64,000 bases of DNA, from contig NZ_ATVH01000011.1 of the NCBI RefSeq assembly GCF_000420625.1, positions 62,001-126,000 on the forward strand. The letters are read 5' to 3'. The notes below the pieces were generated by a model. The model saw nothing but the letters and a program-made list of their open reading frames with translations, was not told the origin of the DNA and searched no databases. Position numbers and translations under genes: made by a program. How positions within the stretch are numbered: position 1 is the stretch's first letter; each line of letters starts with the position of its first letter. This document shows, in pieces, positions 9,761 to 18,956 of the stretch. This stretch comes from Fodinicurvata sediminis DSM 21159. GTDB lineage: Bacteria > Pseudomonadota > Alphaproteobacteria > Kiloniellales > DSM-21159.

Positions 9761-9788
9761 GAAAAGGGCGCCATCTGGCGCCCTTTTC
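9761..9788. terminator. Bidirectional terminator between convergent fabZ and gltA
   Basis: Perfect 12-bp stem GAAAAGGGCGCC (9761-9772) with GGCGCCCTTTTC (9777-9788), loop ATCT. A/T tracts on both sides allow it to end fabZ transcripts on the plus strand and gltA transcripts on the minus strand. Confidence 0.85.
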
Positions 9789-9819
9789 ACTTTTCGGCTC
9801 AATGGCAGACCGACAGGGG

Positions 9820-11139
9820 TCAGCTCTTGAAGGACTCCGGAAGTTCACGCCCTGTGTTGCCCTGATAGAGCTGGCGTGGCCGGCTGATGCGGTGATTGGG
9901 ATCTTCGACCATTTCGTTCCACTGGGCAATCCAGCCCACTGTACGGGCCACTGCAAAGAGAGCGGTGAACATGGAAGTGGGAAAGCCCATGGCTTTGAGA
10001 ATAATGCCTGAATAGAAGTCCACATTCGGGAAGAGCTTCTTCTCGACAAAGAAATCATCCTCCAGGGCGATGCGCTCAAGTTCCATTGCCAGATCGAGCA
10101 ACGGTTCCTGCTTGCGGATGCCGAGTTCATCCAAGACCTCATGGCAGCTTTTCTGCATGACCTTGGCGCGTGGATCATAATTCTTGTATACGCGGTGACC
10201 GAAGCCCATGAGACGGAACGGATCGTTCTTGTCCTTGGCGCGTTCGATAAACTCCGGAATACGGTCCTTTGAGCCGATCTCCTGCAGCATGCGAAGGACC
10301 GCTTCGTTGGCGCCCCCATGGGCGGGCCCCCACAGAGATGCGATGCCGGATGCAATGCAGGCAAAAGGATTGGCGCCTGAAGATCCGGCGAGCCTTACCG
10401 TAGAGGTCGAGGCATTCTGTTCATGATCCGCATGCAGGATGAAGATGCGGTCCATGGCACGTGCCAGTGTGGGACTGATCTTGTATTCCTCTGCCGGAAC
10501 GGAAAAGGTCATGTTCAGGAAGTTTTCCGCGTAGCTCAAGTCATTGCGCGGATAAACGAAAGGCTGCCCCACGGAATACTTGTAAGCCATGGCGGCAATG
10601 GTCGGCATCTTCGCGATCATGCGATGCGATGCGACCATGCGCTGGTGAGGGTCCGTGATGTCTGTTGAATCGTGATAGAAGGCTGAAAGGGCGCCAACCA
10701 CACCCACCATGACCGCCATGGGATGCGAGTCACGGCGGAAACCCCGGAAAAAATAGATCATCTGCTCGTGGAGCATGGTGTGATAGGTGATGTCATGCTC
10801 GAACTTCGTCTTCTGTTCGGCATTGGGCAGGTCGCCGTTCAGGAGCAGGTGACAGACATCCATGAAATCGCAGTGCTCGGCCAGATCCTCGATCCGGTAG
10901 CCGCGATGCATAAGGATACCTTTGTCGCCGTCGATATAGGTGATCTCGGAATCACAGGAGGCTGTCGAGGTGAAGCCGGGATCGTATGTGAACATCCCCG
11001 TTTCCCCGTACAGCTTGCGTATGTCTATGACACGCGGGCCGACAGTGCCATCGATGACCGGCAGTTCCCACTGCTGACCTGATTCGTTGTCGGTCAGGGT
11101 GACCGAATTCTGGCTTTTATCACTGTTCGCGTTGGTCAT
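9820..11139 (-). CDS. gltA: Citrate synthase
   Basis: Condenses oxaloacetate and acetyl-CoA to citrate, the entry step of the TCA cycle. 439 residues, type II (hexameric, Gram-negative) length. Motifs include [26 protein letters not shown] (active-site His) and [15 protein letters not shown]. An AAGGA ribosome site precedes the ATG at 11139 on the minus strand. In related genomes gltA follows lpxB; here it faces fabZ across a terminator. Confidence 0.98.
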   Translation of the reverse strand: MTNANSDKSQNSVTLTDNESGQQWELPVIDGTVGPRVIDIRKLYGETGMFTYDPGFTSTASCDSEITYIDGDKGILMHRGYRIEDLAEHCDFMDVCHLLLNGDLPNAEQKTKFEHDITYHTMLHEQMIYFFRGFRRDSHPMAVMVGVVGALSAFYHDSTDITDPHQRMVASHRMIAKMPTIAAMAYKYSVGQPFVYPRNDLSYAENFLNMTFSVPAEEYKISPTLARAMDRIFILHADHEQNASTSTVRLAGSSGANPFACIASGIASLWGPAHGGANEAVLRMLQEIGSKDRIPEFIERAKDKNDPFRLMGFGHRVYKNYDPRAKVMQKSCHEVLDELGIRKQEPLLDLAMELERIALEDDFFVEKKLFPNVDFYSGIILKAMGFPTSMFTALFAVARTVGWIAQWNEMVEDPNHRISRPRQLYQGNTGRELPESFKS

Positions 11140-11222
11140 CTTGCTATCCTTGTAAAAGGCTGTGGTCTATTCATTTCCACCCGAACTTTTGCGGCGCAGC
11201 ATAAGCGCCTATCAGGCACCGA

Positions 11223-12641
11223 TCAATTGGCAGAAATGCTAAAAGTTTCCACCTGTTCGCGCGCATCGTTCAGCCGGCCCAGGGTTTCCTCGCGGCCTAG
11301 AATCGCGGCGACTTCGAAGATGCCGGGCGAAATACTGGAACCGGTAAGTGCTGCACGCAATGGCTGTGCAACAGCACCCAGCTTGAGTTCACGCTGTTCA
11401 GATAGCGTTCTGATACTGTTCTCCAGTTCGTTTTCGCTCCAGTTTTCGACTTTCTCCAGTATTTCCTTGATGTCTGCGAGCAGGTCCTTGCCCCCTTTGG
11501 CAATCAGTTTCTGGGCCTTTTCTTCGAAAACCAGGGGACGATCCGAGACATAAAACTGCCCCAGGTCGGCAAGCTCTTTCATAGTCTTGGCCCGTGGCTT
11601 CAAACCGGCCATTCCAGCCAGCAAACGCTTACGGCCAGCAGTTGTAACCTCGCCATAGAAATCCGTGCAGAGAATATCGACCAGACGCTGATCCTCCGCC
11701 TCTCTGAGATAATGACCATTGAGATTGCTGAGCTTTGCAAAGTCAAAGCGTGCGGCGGAACGTCCAACTCCATCCAGGTCGAACCACGCGATGGCTTGAT
11801 CCGTGGAAATCACTTCGTCATCACCATGTCCCCATCCTAGGCGAAGTAGGTAGTTTCGAAGCGCTTCGGGCAAGAATCCCATTTCCCTGTACGTCTCCAC
11901 GCCAAGGGCACCGTGTCGTTTCGACATCTTTGCCCCGTCTGGGCCGTGTATCAGGGGGATATGCGCAAAGCTCGGAGCTTCCCATCCAATTGCTTCATAG
12001 AGGAGGGTTTGCCGAAAGGCGTTGGTGAGATGATCGTCTCCCCTTATGACATGCGTGATGCCCATGTCATGGTCATCGACAACCACGGAGAGCATGTAGG
12101 TGGGCGATCCATTTGCACGCAGCAGAACCATGTCGTCCAGCTGTTCGTTGGCAACCCGAACGGATCCCTGGACTTCGTCCTTGATCAAGGTTTCCCCTTC
12201 TTGAGGGGCTTTCAAACGAATAACCGGATCCACGCCTTCCGGTGCTTCTGAAGGGTCCCGATCGCGCCAGCGCCCATCATAGCGCATGGGACGGCCCTCT
12301 TTCTTCGCCGTCTGCCGCATCTCGTCCAGTTCTTCTTGAGAGGCGTAACAGTAGTAGGCTTGTCCAGCCTCAAGCAGTGCACGGGCAATTTCGGCATGGC
12401 GTTCTGCGCGCGTTGATTGGAAAACGGTTTCTTCGTCCCAATCCAGCCCCAGCCATTCGAGGCCTTGCACGATGGCCTGGATTGCCTCGTCGGTCGATCT
12501 CTTGCGGTCCGTGTCCTCTATACGCAGTCGAAAGACACCACCGTGGTGTCGTGCGTAAAGCCAGTTGAACAAGGCCGTGCGCGCTCCACCAATATGCAGG
12601 AAGCCGGTGGGCGAGGGGGCAAAGCGTGTCACCACTGTCAT
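11223..12641 (-). CDS. gltX: Glutamyl-tRNA synthetase
   Basis: Class I synthetase charging tRNA-Glu; in alphaproteobacteria it may be non-discriminating and also charge tRNA-Gln for transamidation. 472 residues. The HIGH-type motif is in [21 protein letters not shown] at the N-terminus, split here as [11 protein letters not shown]; the KMSKR loop is [10 protein letters not shown]. The start at 12641 places FAPSPTG at residue 6, as in the family; the longer frame to 12713 adds an unrelated tail. A cognate tRNA-Glu gene is at 51.5 kb. Confidence 0.96.
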   Translation of the reverse strand: MTVVTRFAPSPTGFLHIGGARTALFNWLYARHHGGVFRLRIEDTDRKRSTDEAIQAIVQGLEWLGLDWDEETVFQSTRAERHAEIARALLEAGQAYYCYASQEELDEMRQTAKKEGRPMRYDGRWRDRDPSEAPEGVDPVIRLKAPQEGETLIKDEVQGSVRVANEQLDDMVLLRANGSPTYMLSVVVDDHDMGITHVIRGDDHLTNAFRQTLLYEAIGWEAPSFAHIPLIHGPDGAKMSKRHGALGVETYREMGFLPEALRNYLLRLGWGHGDDEVISTDQAIAWFDLDGVGRSAARFDFAKLSNLNGHYLREAEDQRLVDILCTDFYGEVTTAGRKRLLAGMAGLKPRAKTMKELADLGQFYVSDRPLVFEEKAQKLIAKGGKDLLADIKEILEKVENWSENELENSIRTLSEQRELKLGAVAQPLRAALTGSSISPGIFEVAAILGREETLGRLNDAREQVETFSISAN

Positions 12642-12781
12642 GCGTTTATCCGAGATCCTTTTCTCAGTGCAAGGCAAAGCTGCTGAAGTTGTTGCGTTGG
12701 CGCTGTCTAGCACATCTCTCCTGATGACGCACGCGGCAGCATAGCCGGTGTTATGTCGGTGGTGCAGAGATGGAAATACAT

Positions 12782-12787
12782 ATTATA
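12782..12787 (-). promoter_or_regulatory. Possible -10 element for gltX
   Basis: A perfect TATAAT on the minus strand lies about 140 nt upstream of the gltX start, in the intergenic gap between gltX and the divergent comEC. No good -35 hexamer is visible at the right spacing, so this is tentative. Confidence 0.3.
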
Positions 12788-12839
12788 GTTGCCATTGACT
12801 GGAATTTAATAAAAACTTTTCTCTTGTTCATACATTCCC

Positions 12840-14975
12840 TTGAGTCGGGAGGCAGTGCTGTTAGGCGTTCATTTGGTGGCTGAGCGTGACCGCTGGGGGT
12901 TATGGTGCATTGTTGGACTAGGCTGTGGCGTTGCAGGGTACTATTCCCTCCCAATTGAGCCTCCCACACAGATTTTCCTGGCCACAGTTCCAGCGGTTTT
13001 CATCCCCCTGTTCGTGGCCTGGTATCGACAATGGAGCGTGATCTATCCATTGTTCATTGTCCTGACCACCTTAGCTGGATTCCATCTTGCGCAACTTCGT
13101 ACCTATCAGGTTGCCGCTCCCGTTCTACAGGATGAACTGAACGCGGTTGATCTGGTTGCAGAAGTGATCTCGTCCGAACCTGTTACAGGTGGAGTTCGAC
13201 TGCTATTGCATCCTGAGAGGATCGAAGGGCTCGAAGACAAAGACTACCCCCATTACTTGCGCGTGGTCAGTCGCGGCGAAATGCCAGAGTTAAAATCCGG
13301 ACAAAGGATTGAAGCCCTGGCGTCTCTAGCTCCGCCACCACCACCTGCCGTTCCCGGCGACTATGATTTCTCGCGCGTGGCGTATTTCCAGAGAATTGGT
13401 GCGGTTGGGTTCACTTTTGGAGCTCCTGATCCGATTGGGCAGCGTGTCGGGGAAAAAGGCCAGGACAGCTGGAGAGCTCCTATCGAAGCCTGGGCTCAGT
13501 GGTGGAGTGAAAATCGCCGCCGGCTAGCCGGCATTTCCATTCGGCGTTTACCTGGACAGACGGGGGCCGTGACGGCTGCGCTTTTGACTGGACTGCGGGG
13601 TGCCATATCGGAGGAGACAAATCAGGCAATGCGCCATTCAGGGCTTGCACATCTGTTGGCTATCTCTGGTCTGCATCTTGGCCTGATTGCAGGGACGGCA
13701 TTCTTCGGCTTGCGTGCCTTCCTTTGTCTATGGCCAACCATTGCGCTCCGCCTGCCTGCCAAGAAGATCGCTGCCGCATCAGCTCTTGTGGTCGCCTTCT
13801 GTTATCTTTTTCTGGCCGGTGCGACCATTCCCACCCAGCGCGCATTCATCATGACGGCCCTTGTCCTTGTTGCTGTATTGCTGGATCGGACAGCTTTGAC
13901 TCTCAGGCTGGTTGCCATGGCCGCCTTTCTTGTGTTGTTCTTGTCTCCTGAAAGCCTGCTCGGGGCAAGCTTTCAGATGTCCTTTGCAGCGGTGACGGGG
14001 CTTGTCGCGGGCTATGAGATCCTGCGAGAGCATCGGGTTTTTTCGGATCACGGCCAGACGAGCCGAGGACGCATCACGACCGCCCTGAATTATCTTTCAG
14101 GTGTCGCCATCACGACGGTTATTGCAACCATCGCCACAGCACCCTTCGCGCTCTATCACTTCAATGCCTTGACCAGCTATGGCCTGCTCGCAAATTTGCT
14201 GGCTGTGCCGCTTACGGCTTTCTGGATTATGCCGGCTGCGCTTCTGGTTCTGCTTGCCTATCCCTTTGGTTTGGCTTTCGAGGTATTGCCCTTGATGGGC
14301 AAGGGGGTGGAGTTGGTTCTACATGTGGCTGAGTATATCTCCTCGCTTCCAGGGGCCCGTCTGCTCGTTCCGCAAATGCCAAGCTGGGGGCTTGCTCTCT
14401 GCGTGGGTGGTGGCCTGTGGCTGTGCCTTTGGGGCAGAAACTGGCGCTTCGCAGGATTTCCGGTTTTTCTGGCTGGCTTGGCGACGCCGCTATTCCATGA
14501 TCCGCCAGACATCATGATTTCGGAAAGCATGGAAGTCATGGCTGTAGCCGACCCCGGGGGTCTCTTGGCCTTGTCCAATCGTCGCAAGGCGCGCTTTTCT
14601 TCAGATCAATGGCTTGAAAGACGTGCTCAACACAACCCTCTGGCCTGGCCTGAAGCAGGCACGCGCACTGCTGAATGGTTGGCCTGCGATGACATTGGAT
14701 GTCTGTACGACAGGAAGGGCAAAAGGGTTGCCTTCCCACTGGAAGCTCAAGCCATGGCAGAAGACTGCATGTCTGCTGATCTGGTTATTACGAGCAAGAA
14801 TCCGACTGTGATGTGCCAGCAGCAAATAGAGCGGTCACTATTGATCACCCGCCTCGATGTTTGGCGAAACGGAGGACATGCATTTTGGCTGCGTGATTAC
14901 GGAATAGATCAGTTGACAGTCCGACAGTGGCAAGGCGACAGGCCGTGGACGGCCTATGGAGAGCGCCCGGAATAA
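12840..14975 (+). CDS. comEC: ComEC/Rec2 family DNA-uptake channel protein
   Basis: Polytopic membrane protein that moves single-stranded DNA across the inner membrane in natural transformation. Up to 711 residues: N-terminal membrane segments and DUF4131-like region, then the competence domain with HSGLAHLLAISGLHLGLIAG and many hydrophobic segments to about residue 540, then a hydrophilic C-terminal region. I do not see the HxHxDH metallo-beta-lactamase motif, so the nuclease domain is absent, as in many alphaproteobacterial homologues. The start is uncertain: TTG 12840, GTG 12855 or GTG 12876 are in frame and GGGAGG is at 12847-12852. The stop directly abuts the lexA stop. Confidence 0.9.
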   Translation: MSREAVLLGVHLVAERDRWGLWCIVGLGCGVAGYYSLPIEPPTQIFLATVPAVFIPLFVAWYRQWSVIYPLFIVLTTLAGFHLAQLRTYQVAAPVLQDELNAVDLVAEVISSEPVTGGVRLLLHPERIEGLEDKDYPHYLRVVSRGEMPELKSGQRIEALASLAPPPPPAVPGDYDFSRVAYFQRIGAVGFTFGAPDPIGQRVGEKGQDSWRAPIEAWAQWWSENRRRLAGISIRRLPGQTGAVTAALLTGLRGAISEETNQAMRHSGLAHLLAISGLHLGLIAGTAFFGLRAFLCLWPTIALRLPAKKIAAASALVVAFCYLFLAGATIPTQRAFIMTALVLVAVLLDRTALTLRLVAMAAFLVLFLSPESLLGASFQMSFAAVTGLVAGYEILREHRVFSDHGQTSRGRITTALNYLSGVAITTVIATIATAPFALYHFNALTSYGLLANLLAVPLTAFWIMPAALLVLLAYPFGLAFEVLPLMGKGVELVLHVAEYISSLPGARLLVPQMPSWGLALCVGGGLWLCLWGRNWRFAGFPVFLAGLATPLFHDPPDIMISESMEVMAVADPGGLLALSNRRKARFSSDQWLERRAQHNPLAWPEAGTRTAEWLACDDIGCLYDRKGKRVAFPLEAQAMAEDCMSADLVITSKNPTVMCQQQIERSLLITRLDVWRNGGHAFWLRDYGIDQLTVRQWQGDRPWTAYGERPE

Positions 14976-15698
14976 TCAGTATTTTCGGATCAAGCCGGCC
15001 AAGCGCCCCTGAATCTGGACACGGTCAGGTGGAAAGAGGCGTGTTTCATATTGCGCGTTGGCAGGTTCCAAGGCGATAGCTCCCTGGCGCTGACGCAATC
15101 GCTTCAAGGTGACCTCCTCTCGATCCACCAAGGCAACAACGATTTCACCATTTGCTGCCTGATCCGTAACCTCAATTATAACGGTGTCACCATCTAGAAT
15201 TCCGGCGTCCATCATGGAATCGCCTTCAACCTGAAGCGCATAGTATTGACCATGGCCCAGGAGTGTCTGGGGAACCTCGGTGTAGCTGTCGGGGTCTCGC
15301 AAAGCTTCTATGGGCGTGCCGGCTGCAATCTTGCCGTAGAGCGGCAAAGAGGCAATTTCGGCCTCGCTAGCCTCCGATCCAGCAGCAAGGACGGGATCGA
15401 CTGCAGCTTCGGCCGGGGCATTTGCGTTCGGCCGCCCACCTTCGATCACACTTGGTGAAAAGCCCCCGTTTGCTGCATTCAATTCACCAGGCAGGCGCAG
15501 TATTTCGATTGCCCGTGCCCGATGAGGCAGGCGTCGGATGAAATTGCGCTCTTCCAAGCCGCTGATGAGGCGATGTATCCCCGACTTGGACTTCAAGCCA
15601 AGAGCTTCCTTCATTTCATCGAAGGACGGGGAGACGCCATGCTCATTCAGATGGCGATGCAGGAAAAGCAAGAGTTCATGCTGCTTTTTGGTGAGCAT
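14976..15698 (-). CDS. lexA: LexA SOS repressor
   Basis: Represses DNA-damage genes and self-cleaves when RecA filaments form. 240 residues: N-terminal winged helix ([17 protein letters not shown], then [22 protein letters not shown]), a long linker, and the S24 peptidase domain. The cleavage site is Ala126-Gly127 in KIAAGTP, with catalytic Ser161 (GDSMMDAG) and Lys199 (VTLKRL). GGAGG lies 5 nt before ATG 15698, which excludes the longer frame to 15725. Autoregulation is supported by a box upstream. Confidence 0.97.
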   Translation of the reverse strand: MLTKKQHELLLFLHRHLNEHGVSPSFDEMKEALGLKSKSGIHRLISGLEERNFIRRLPHRARAIEILRLPGELNAANGGFSPSVIEGGRPNANAPAEAAVDPVLAAGSEASEAEIASLPLYGKIAAGTPIEALRDPDSYTEVPQTLLGHGQYYALQVEGDSMMDAGILDGDTVIIEVTDQAANGEIVVALVDREEVTLKRLRQRQGAIALEPANAQYETRLFPPDRVQIQGRLAGLIRKY

Positions 15699-15752
15699 CG
15701 CGGCCTCCGGCTTCAATGGCTTCAAGAAGAACGAATCGTAAACTTCCTCAAT

Positions 15753-15767
15753 GTTCTAGTATTGTTC
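15753..15767 (-). promoter_or_regulatory. LexA (SOS) box of the lexA promoter
   Basis: GTTC-tagtatt-GTTC is an exact match to the alphaproteobacterial LexA operator GTTC-N7-GTTC. It is centred about 62 nt upstream of the lexA start codon, consistent with autorepression. Confidence 0.85.
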
Positions 15768-15796
15768 TTGTGATTCGTCAAGCGAACCGAACCGGC

Positions 15797-16210
15797 TTAT
15801 CGAATCTCGGTCCGGCTGTGCTTGTCACTTTTCTCAAAGGTGGCCCACCCAGCTTTGCCCGCACCGGCAGGAGGTGGCAACTGGAACTGGTCCGTATCCT
15901 GCCGCGCCCTGATTCTGTGAAGATGGGTCTTGGCGACAAGATAGGCTGTTACCGGTGCGACAAGAAAGAGAAATATCGTGATAAGCAACTCGTGAACGGA
16001 AAGTGTTCGCTCAACAAAAGCGAAATAGAGGATGGAAGCAATCAACATGCCCCCGATGCCCAGTGTGGTCGCCTTGGTTGGCGCATGCAGGCGGGCCATC
16101 AGATCCGGAAGCTTGCTGAGGCCGAACGAACCAACCAGCGCAAAGACACCGCCTACCACGATCATAGCGGATATCAGAAGTTCAATCAGGAAGCCCATTG
16201 CCACGCCCAT
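15797..16210 (-). CDS. mnhG: Mrp/Mnh cation:proton antiporter subunit G
   Basis: Small membrane subunit of the multisubunit Na+(K+)/H+ antiporter. 137 residues from ATG 16210 (ATG 16198 is an alternative), with three hydrophobic segments and the family motifs GSFGLSKLPDLMARLHAPTKATTLG. The C-terminal 35 residues are hydrophilic. Last gene of the six-gene operon, beginning just after subunit F ends. The longer frame to 16351 is antisense-free but overlaps mnhF and is not used. Confidence 0.93.
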   Translation of the reverse strand: MGVAMGFLIELLISAMIVVGGVFALVGSFGLSKLPDLMARLHAPTKATTLGIGGMLIASILYFAFVERTLSVHELLITIFLFLVAPVTAYLVAKTHLHRIRARQDTDQFQLPPPAGAGKAGWATFEKSDKHSRTEIR

Positions 16211-16214
16211 TTTT

Positions 16215-16484
16215 CTATTCGATGATATCGCCACGCAGGAGGTACTTGCAGAAGGCGACCGTGGTAATGAAGCCGACCATGGCAAACAACAGCGCAGCTT
16301 CGAAATTGGTGCTCGATCCCTGCCAGATGCCGAAAAGGATGAACAGGGCAATCGTGTTGATGGTCAAGGTATCCAACGCCAGGATTCTGTTGATGGAATC
16401 CGGTCCGACGATCAGGCGATGAAGATTCATCAGCACGGCCAAGCCTATGCTTATGAAACCGAAGTAAGTGGCATACGCGATCAT
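16215..16484 (-). CDS. mnhF: Mrp/Mnh cation:proton antiporter subunit F
   Basis: 89-residue subunit with three membrane segments; contains LIVGPDSINRILALDTLTIN, the conserved core of MnhF/PhaF. Its start overlaps the mnhE stop by 4 nt (16481-16484), and mnhG starts 5 nt after its end region. Confidence 0.93.
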   Translation of the reverse strand: MIAYATYFGFISIGLAVLMNLHRLIVGPDSINRILALDTLTINTIALFILFGIWQGSSTNFEAALLFAMVGFITTVAFCKYLLRGDIIE

Positions 16485-16972
16485 TCGAAAATGTCCTTCA
16501 GCCGTTTTTCATAGCGGGACTTGATTCCGGTTACAGTTTCCTGTTCGTCGGCAACATCCAGTCCATGGACGAGAAGGCTCTTGCCATCTGTCGAGATGTC
16601 GCTGCTGACAGTTCCAGGCGTCATGGTAATCGTGCCAGCAAGGATGGCGATAGCTTCCGGTGTACGTATTTCCAGGGGAACCGTGAAGAAGCGTGAACGC
16701 AAATCACGATTGCGGCGAAAGAGGATCAGGTACGCAACCTGCACATTCGCGACGACAATATCGTAAAGAACAACAATTATGTATTCGGCAACCTTCAAGG
16801 GATTCCGGATAGTAGGCCTGTCGGGCCAGAAACTGCTGGTCATGATGGGAATGATGATCCCCAGTATTAGTCCCAGAACGAGGGTGGCCGGTGTGAAGGC
16901 GTTCATCAACATCATCCAGACCAGGGTCAATACCGCGGTCATGATGGGATGAGGGAAGACTTTGCGAATCAT
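16481..16972 (-). CDS. mnhE: Mrp/Mnh cation:proton antiporter subunit E
   Basis: 163 residues: two or three N-terminal membrane segments (TAVLTLVWMMLMNAFTPATL) followed by a cytoplasmic domain with ILAGTITMTPGTVSSDI, the signature of MnhE/PhaE. Overlaps mnhD by 4 nt upstream and mnhF by 4 nt downstream, so translation is coupled through the operon. Confidence 0.94.
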   Translation of the reverse strand: MIRKVFPHPIMTAVLTLVWMMLMNAFTPATLVLGLILGIIIPIMTSSFWPDRPTIRNPLKVAEYIIVVLYDIVVANVQVAYLILFRRNRDLRSRFFTVPLEIRTPEAIAILAGTITMTPGTVSSDISTDGKSLLVHGLDVADEQETVTGIKSRYEKRLKDIFE

Positions 16973-18603
16973 TGCATGTCTCCTTCCTCGCCAAGGCCAT
17001 CTTCCGTGCCGGCAGCCTCGGGCGAACTGCCAAGTCCCGACTCGGTAGGTACATCACTTCCCAGGACGGCTTCTATATAGGGGCGACCATCCAGAAGCTG
17101 TGCAGCCGTTGTATCGAAATACTGGCTGACGGGGCCTGAAAAAGCTGTCAGCAGTCCAATCAGACTCAAAAGGAAAGCTGCAGACGCAATACCAAGTCCG
17201 CTATCGGGACCTTGCCCCTGTTCCTTTCGGCTTACGCTTTCCATGGGGGCGGATGGTCCAGATGACTGGGCAACTGCCTCTGCCTGGCTTTTCCAGAACA
17301 GAATGCTTCCAGCGCGCGAAAAGCCTATGATGTTGAAAAGGCTGGTCGAGAGGATCACGCCCCAGATCCAGGCGACATAGGGCGTGCCTGTGGCACCATT
17401 GAGTATCAGCAGCTTGCCGACAAACCCACTGAGTGGCGGCATGCCGACCATGCCGATTGCCGCCAGGAAGAACAGCCCCGACAACAGGGCCTCCCGGCGC
17501 AACGGCAAGCCGAAAGCCAGTGTATCCTGGCCATCGCTGCGGCCATTGATGACCAGTTCGGCTATGAGGAAGAGGGCGCCGGCGATGAAGGTGCTGTGCA
17601 CCATGTAATAAAGGCCTGCCGAAACGGCCGTTTCGTTGAAAAGGGCAAAGGCCACCATCAGGGTGCCCATTGAGCCGATGACAGAAAAGCATATCAGATC
17701 GCGCAGGGAACGGCCGGCCATGACACCCAGCATCCCCACGACAAGGGTCACGAGGGCGGCCGGCATGATCCAGTCCTGGGCAATCCAGGAGATGTCGCCT
17801 GCGCGCTCGCCAAAGATGAGTGTGTAGACTCTCAGGATCGAGTAGCCGCCCACCTTGGTCATGATCGCAAACAGTGCTGCAACGGGCGCAGCTGCGGCTG
17901 CGTACGTCGCAGGCAGCCAGAAATGCAGTGGCACAAGGGCTGCCTTGATGGCGAAAACCATGAGGAGCAGGAGCGCGCCAACCTGGACAAGCGCCAGGTC
18001 ACCACTATCGACCTGGCCCACACGCAGTGCCAAATCCGCCATGTTCAGCGTTCCCGTTACGCCGTACAGCAGGGCCATCGCCACGAGAAACAGCGAGGAG
18101 CCCATCAGGTTGACGACGACATACTGCATGCCGGCCTTGAGGCGAGTGGCGCCGCTGCCGTGAAGCATCAAGCCGTAGGAGGCAATGAGTAGCACCTCGA
18201 AGAAGACGAAGAGATTGAAAAGATCGCCTGTAAGAAAGGCTCCGTTGATGCCCATGATCTGGAATTGGAAGAGGGCATGAAAGTGCCTGCCTCGCTTATC
18301 CCAGCCGGCAAGGCTGTAGATCAGGACAGCCAGGACCAGCAGCATGGTCACCAGGACCATGGCGGCTGACAGCCGGTCCAGGACAAGGACAATACCGAAA
18401 GGAGCCGGCCAGTTACCAAGTTCGTAGCTGTAGGGTGGATTGCCCGTGGCATGAACAACCAGCCCCACGGCAATCACAAAAACCGCAAGGGCAGACACGA
18501 TGGACAGGAAGCGTTGCAGGACCAGGTCCTGACGTGCCAGCAAGACAATCAGTGCCGCAGTCAGTGCCGGCACCACAATGGGGAGAATGGTCCAGTGTGT
18601 CAT
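16969..18603 (-). CDS. mnhD: Mrp/Mnh cation:proton antiporter subunit D
   Basis: NuoM/N-like proton-translocating membrane subunit, 544 residues and about 14 membrane segments. Motifs include GDLFNLFVFFEVLLIASYGL, the KAALVPLHFWLPATYAAA helix with its key Lys, and MVGMPPLSGFVGKLLIL. A charged C-terminal tail of about 40 residues follows the last segment. 4-nt overlaps with both neighbours. Confidence 0.96.
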   Translation of the reverse strand: MTHWTILPIVVPALTAALIVLLARQDLVLQRFLSIVSALAVFVIAVGLVVHATGNPPYSYELGNWPAPFGIVLVLDRLSAAMVLVTMLLVLAVLIYSLAGWDKRGRHFHALFQFQIMGINGAFLTGDLFNLFVFFEVLLIASYGLMLHGSGATRLKAGMQYVVVNLMGSSLFLVAMALLYGVTGTLNMADLALRVGQVDSGDLALVQVGALLLLMVFAIKAALVPLHFWLPATYAAAAAPVAALFAIMTKVGGYSILRVYTLIFGERAGDISWIAQDWIMPAALVTLVVGMLGVMAGRSLRDLICFSVIGSMGTLMVAFALFNETAVSAGLYYMVHSTFIAGALFLIAELVINGRSDGQDTLAFGLPLRREALLSGLFFLAAIGMVGMPPLSGFVGKLLILNGATGTPYVAWIWGVILSTSLFNIIGFSRAGSILFWKSQAEAVAQSSGPSAPMESVSRKEQGQGPDSGLGIASAAFLLSLIGLLTAFSGPVSQYFDTTAAQLLDGRPYIEAVLGSDVPTESGLGSSPEAAGTEDGLGEEGDMQ

Positions 18604-18953
18604 GAGGGGTCCCGCTGCTCCGCGGTTTCTGACCTGGTTGCGTTGATGCTGTCTTCACCTGTCTCCAGATATCCGCGCAATGCCAGCACCACGGCAAGCG
18701 CTGTCATGCCGAATGCGATAACGATCGCCGTCAGGACGAGCGCCTGGGGCAGTGGGTCGGCGTAGCCTGATGCATCCTTGGATATGATTGGGGGCAGGCC
18801 AACGTTCAGGCGCCCCATCGAGAACAGCACGAGATTCACGGCATGGGACAGCAGTGTCAGGCCAAGGATGACCGGAAAGGTCCGTCCACGTAATAGAAGG
18901 TAGACGCCGCAGGCGGCAATCAGCCCGATCCCAGAAGACACGAGCAATTCCAT
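18600..18953 (-). CDS. mnhC: Mrp/Mnh cation:proton antiporter subunit C
   Basis: NuoK-like subunit, 117 residues with three membrane segments. LTLLSHAVNLVLFSMGRL and DPLPQALVLTAIVIAFGMTA are the family signatures. Overlaps mnhD by 4 nt; starts 3 nt after mnhA stops. Confidence 0.95.
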   Translation of the reverse strand: MELLVSSGIGLIAACGVYLLLRGRTFPVILGLTLLSHAVNLVLFSMGRLNVGLPPIISKDASGYADPLPQALVLTAIVIAFGMTALAVVLALRGYLETGEDSINATRSETAEQRDPS

Positions 18954-18956
18954 GAA

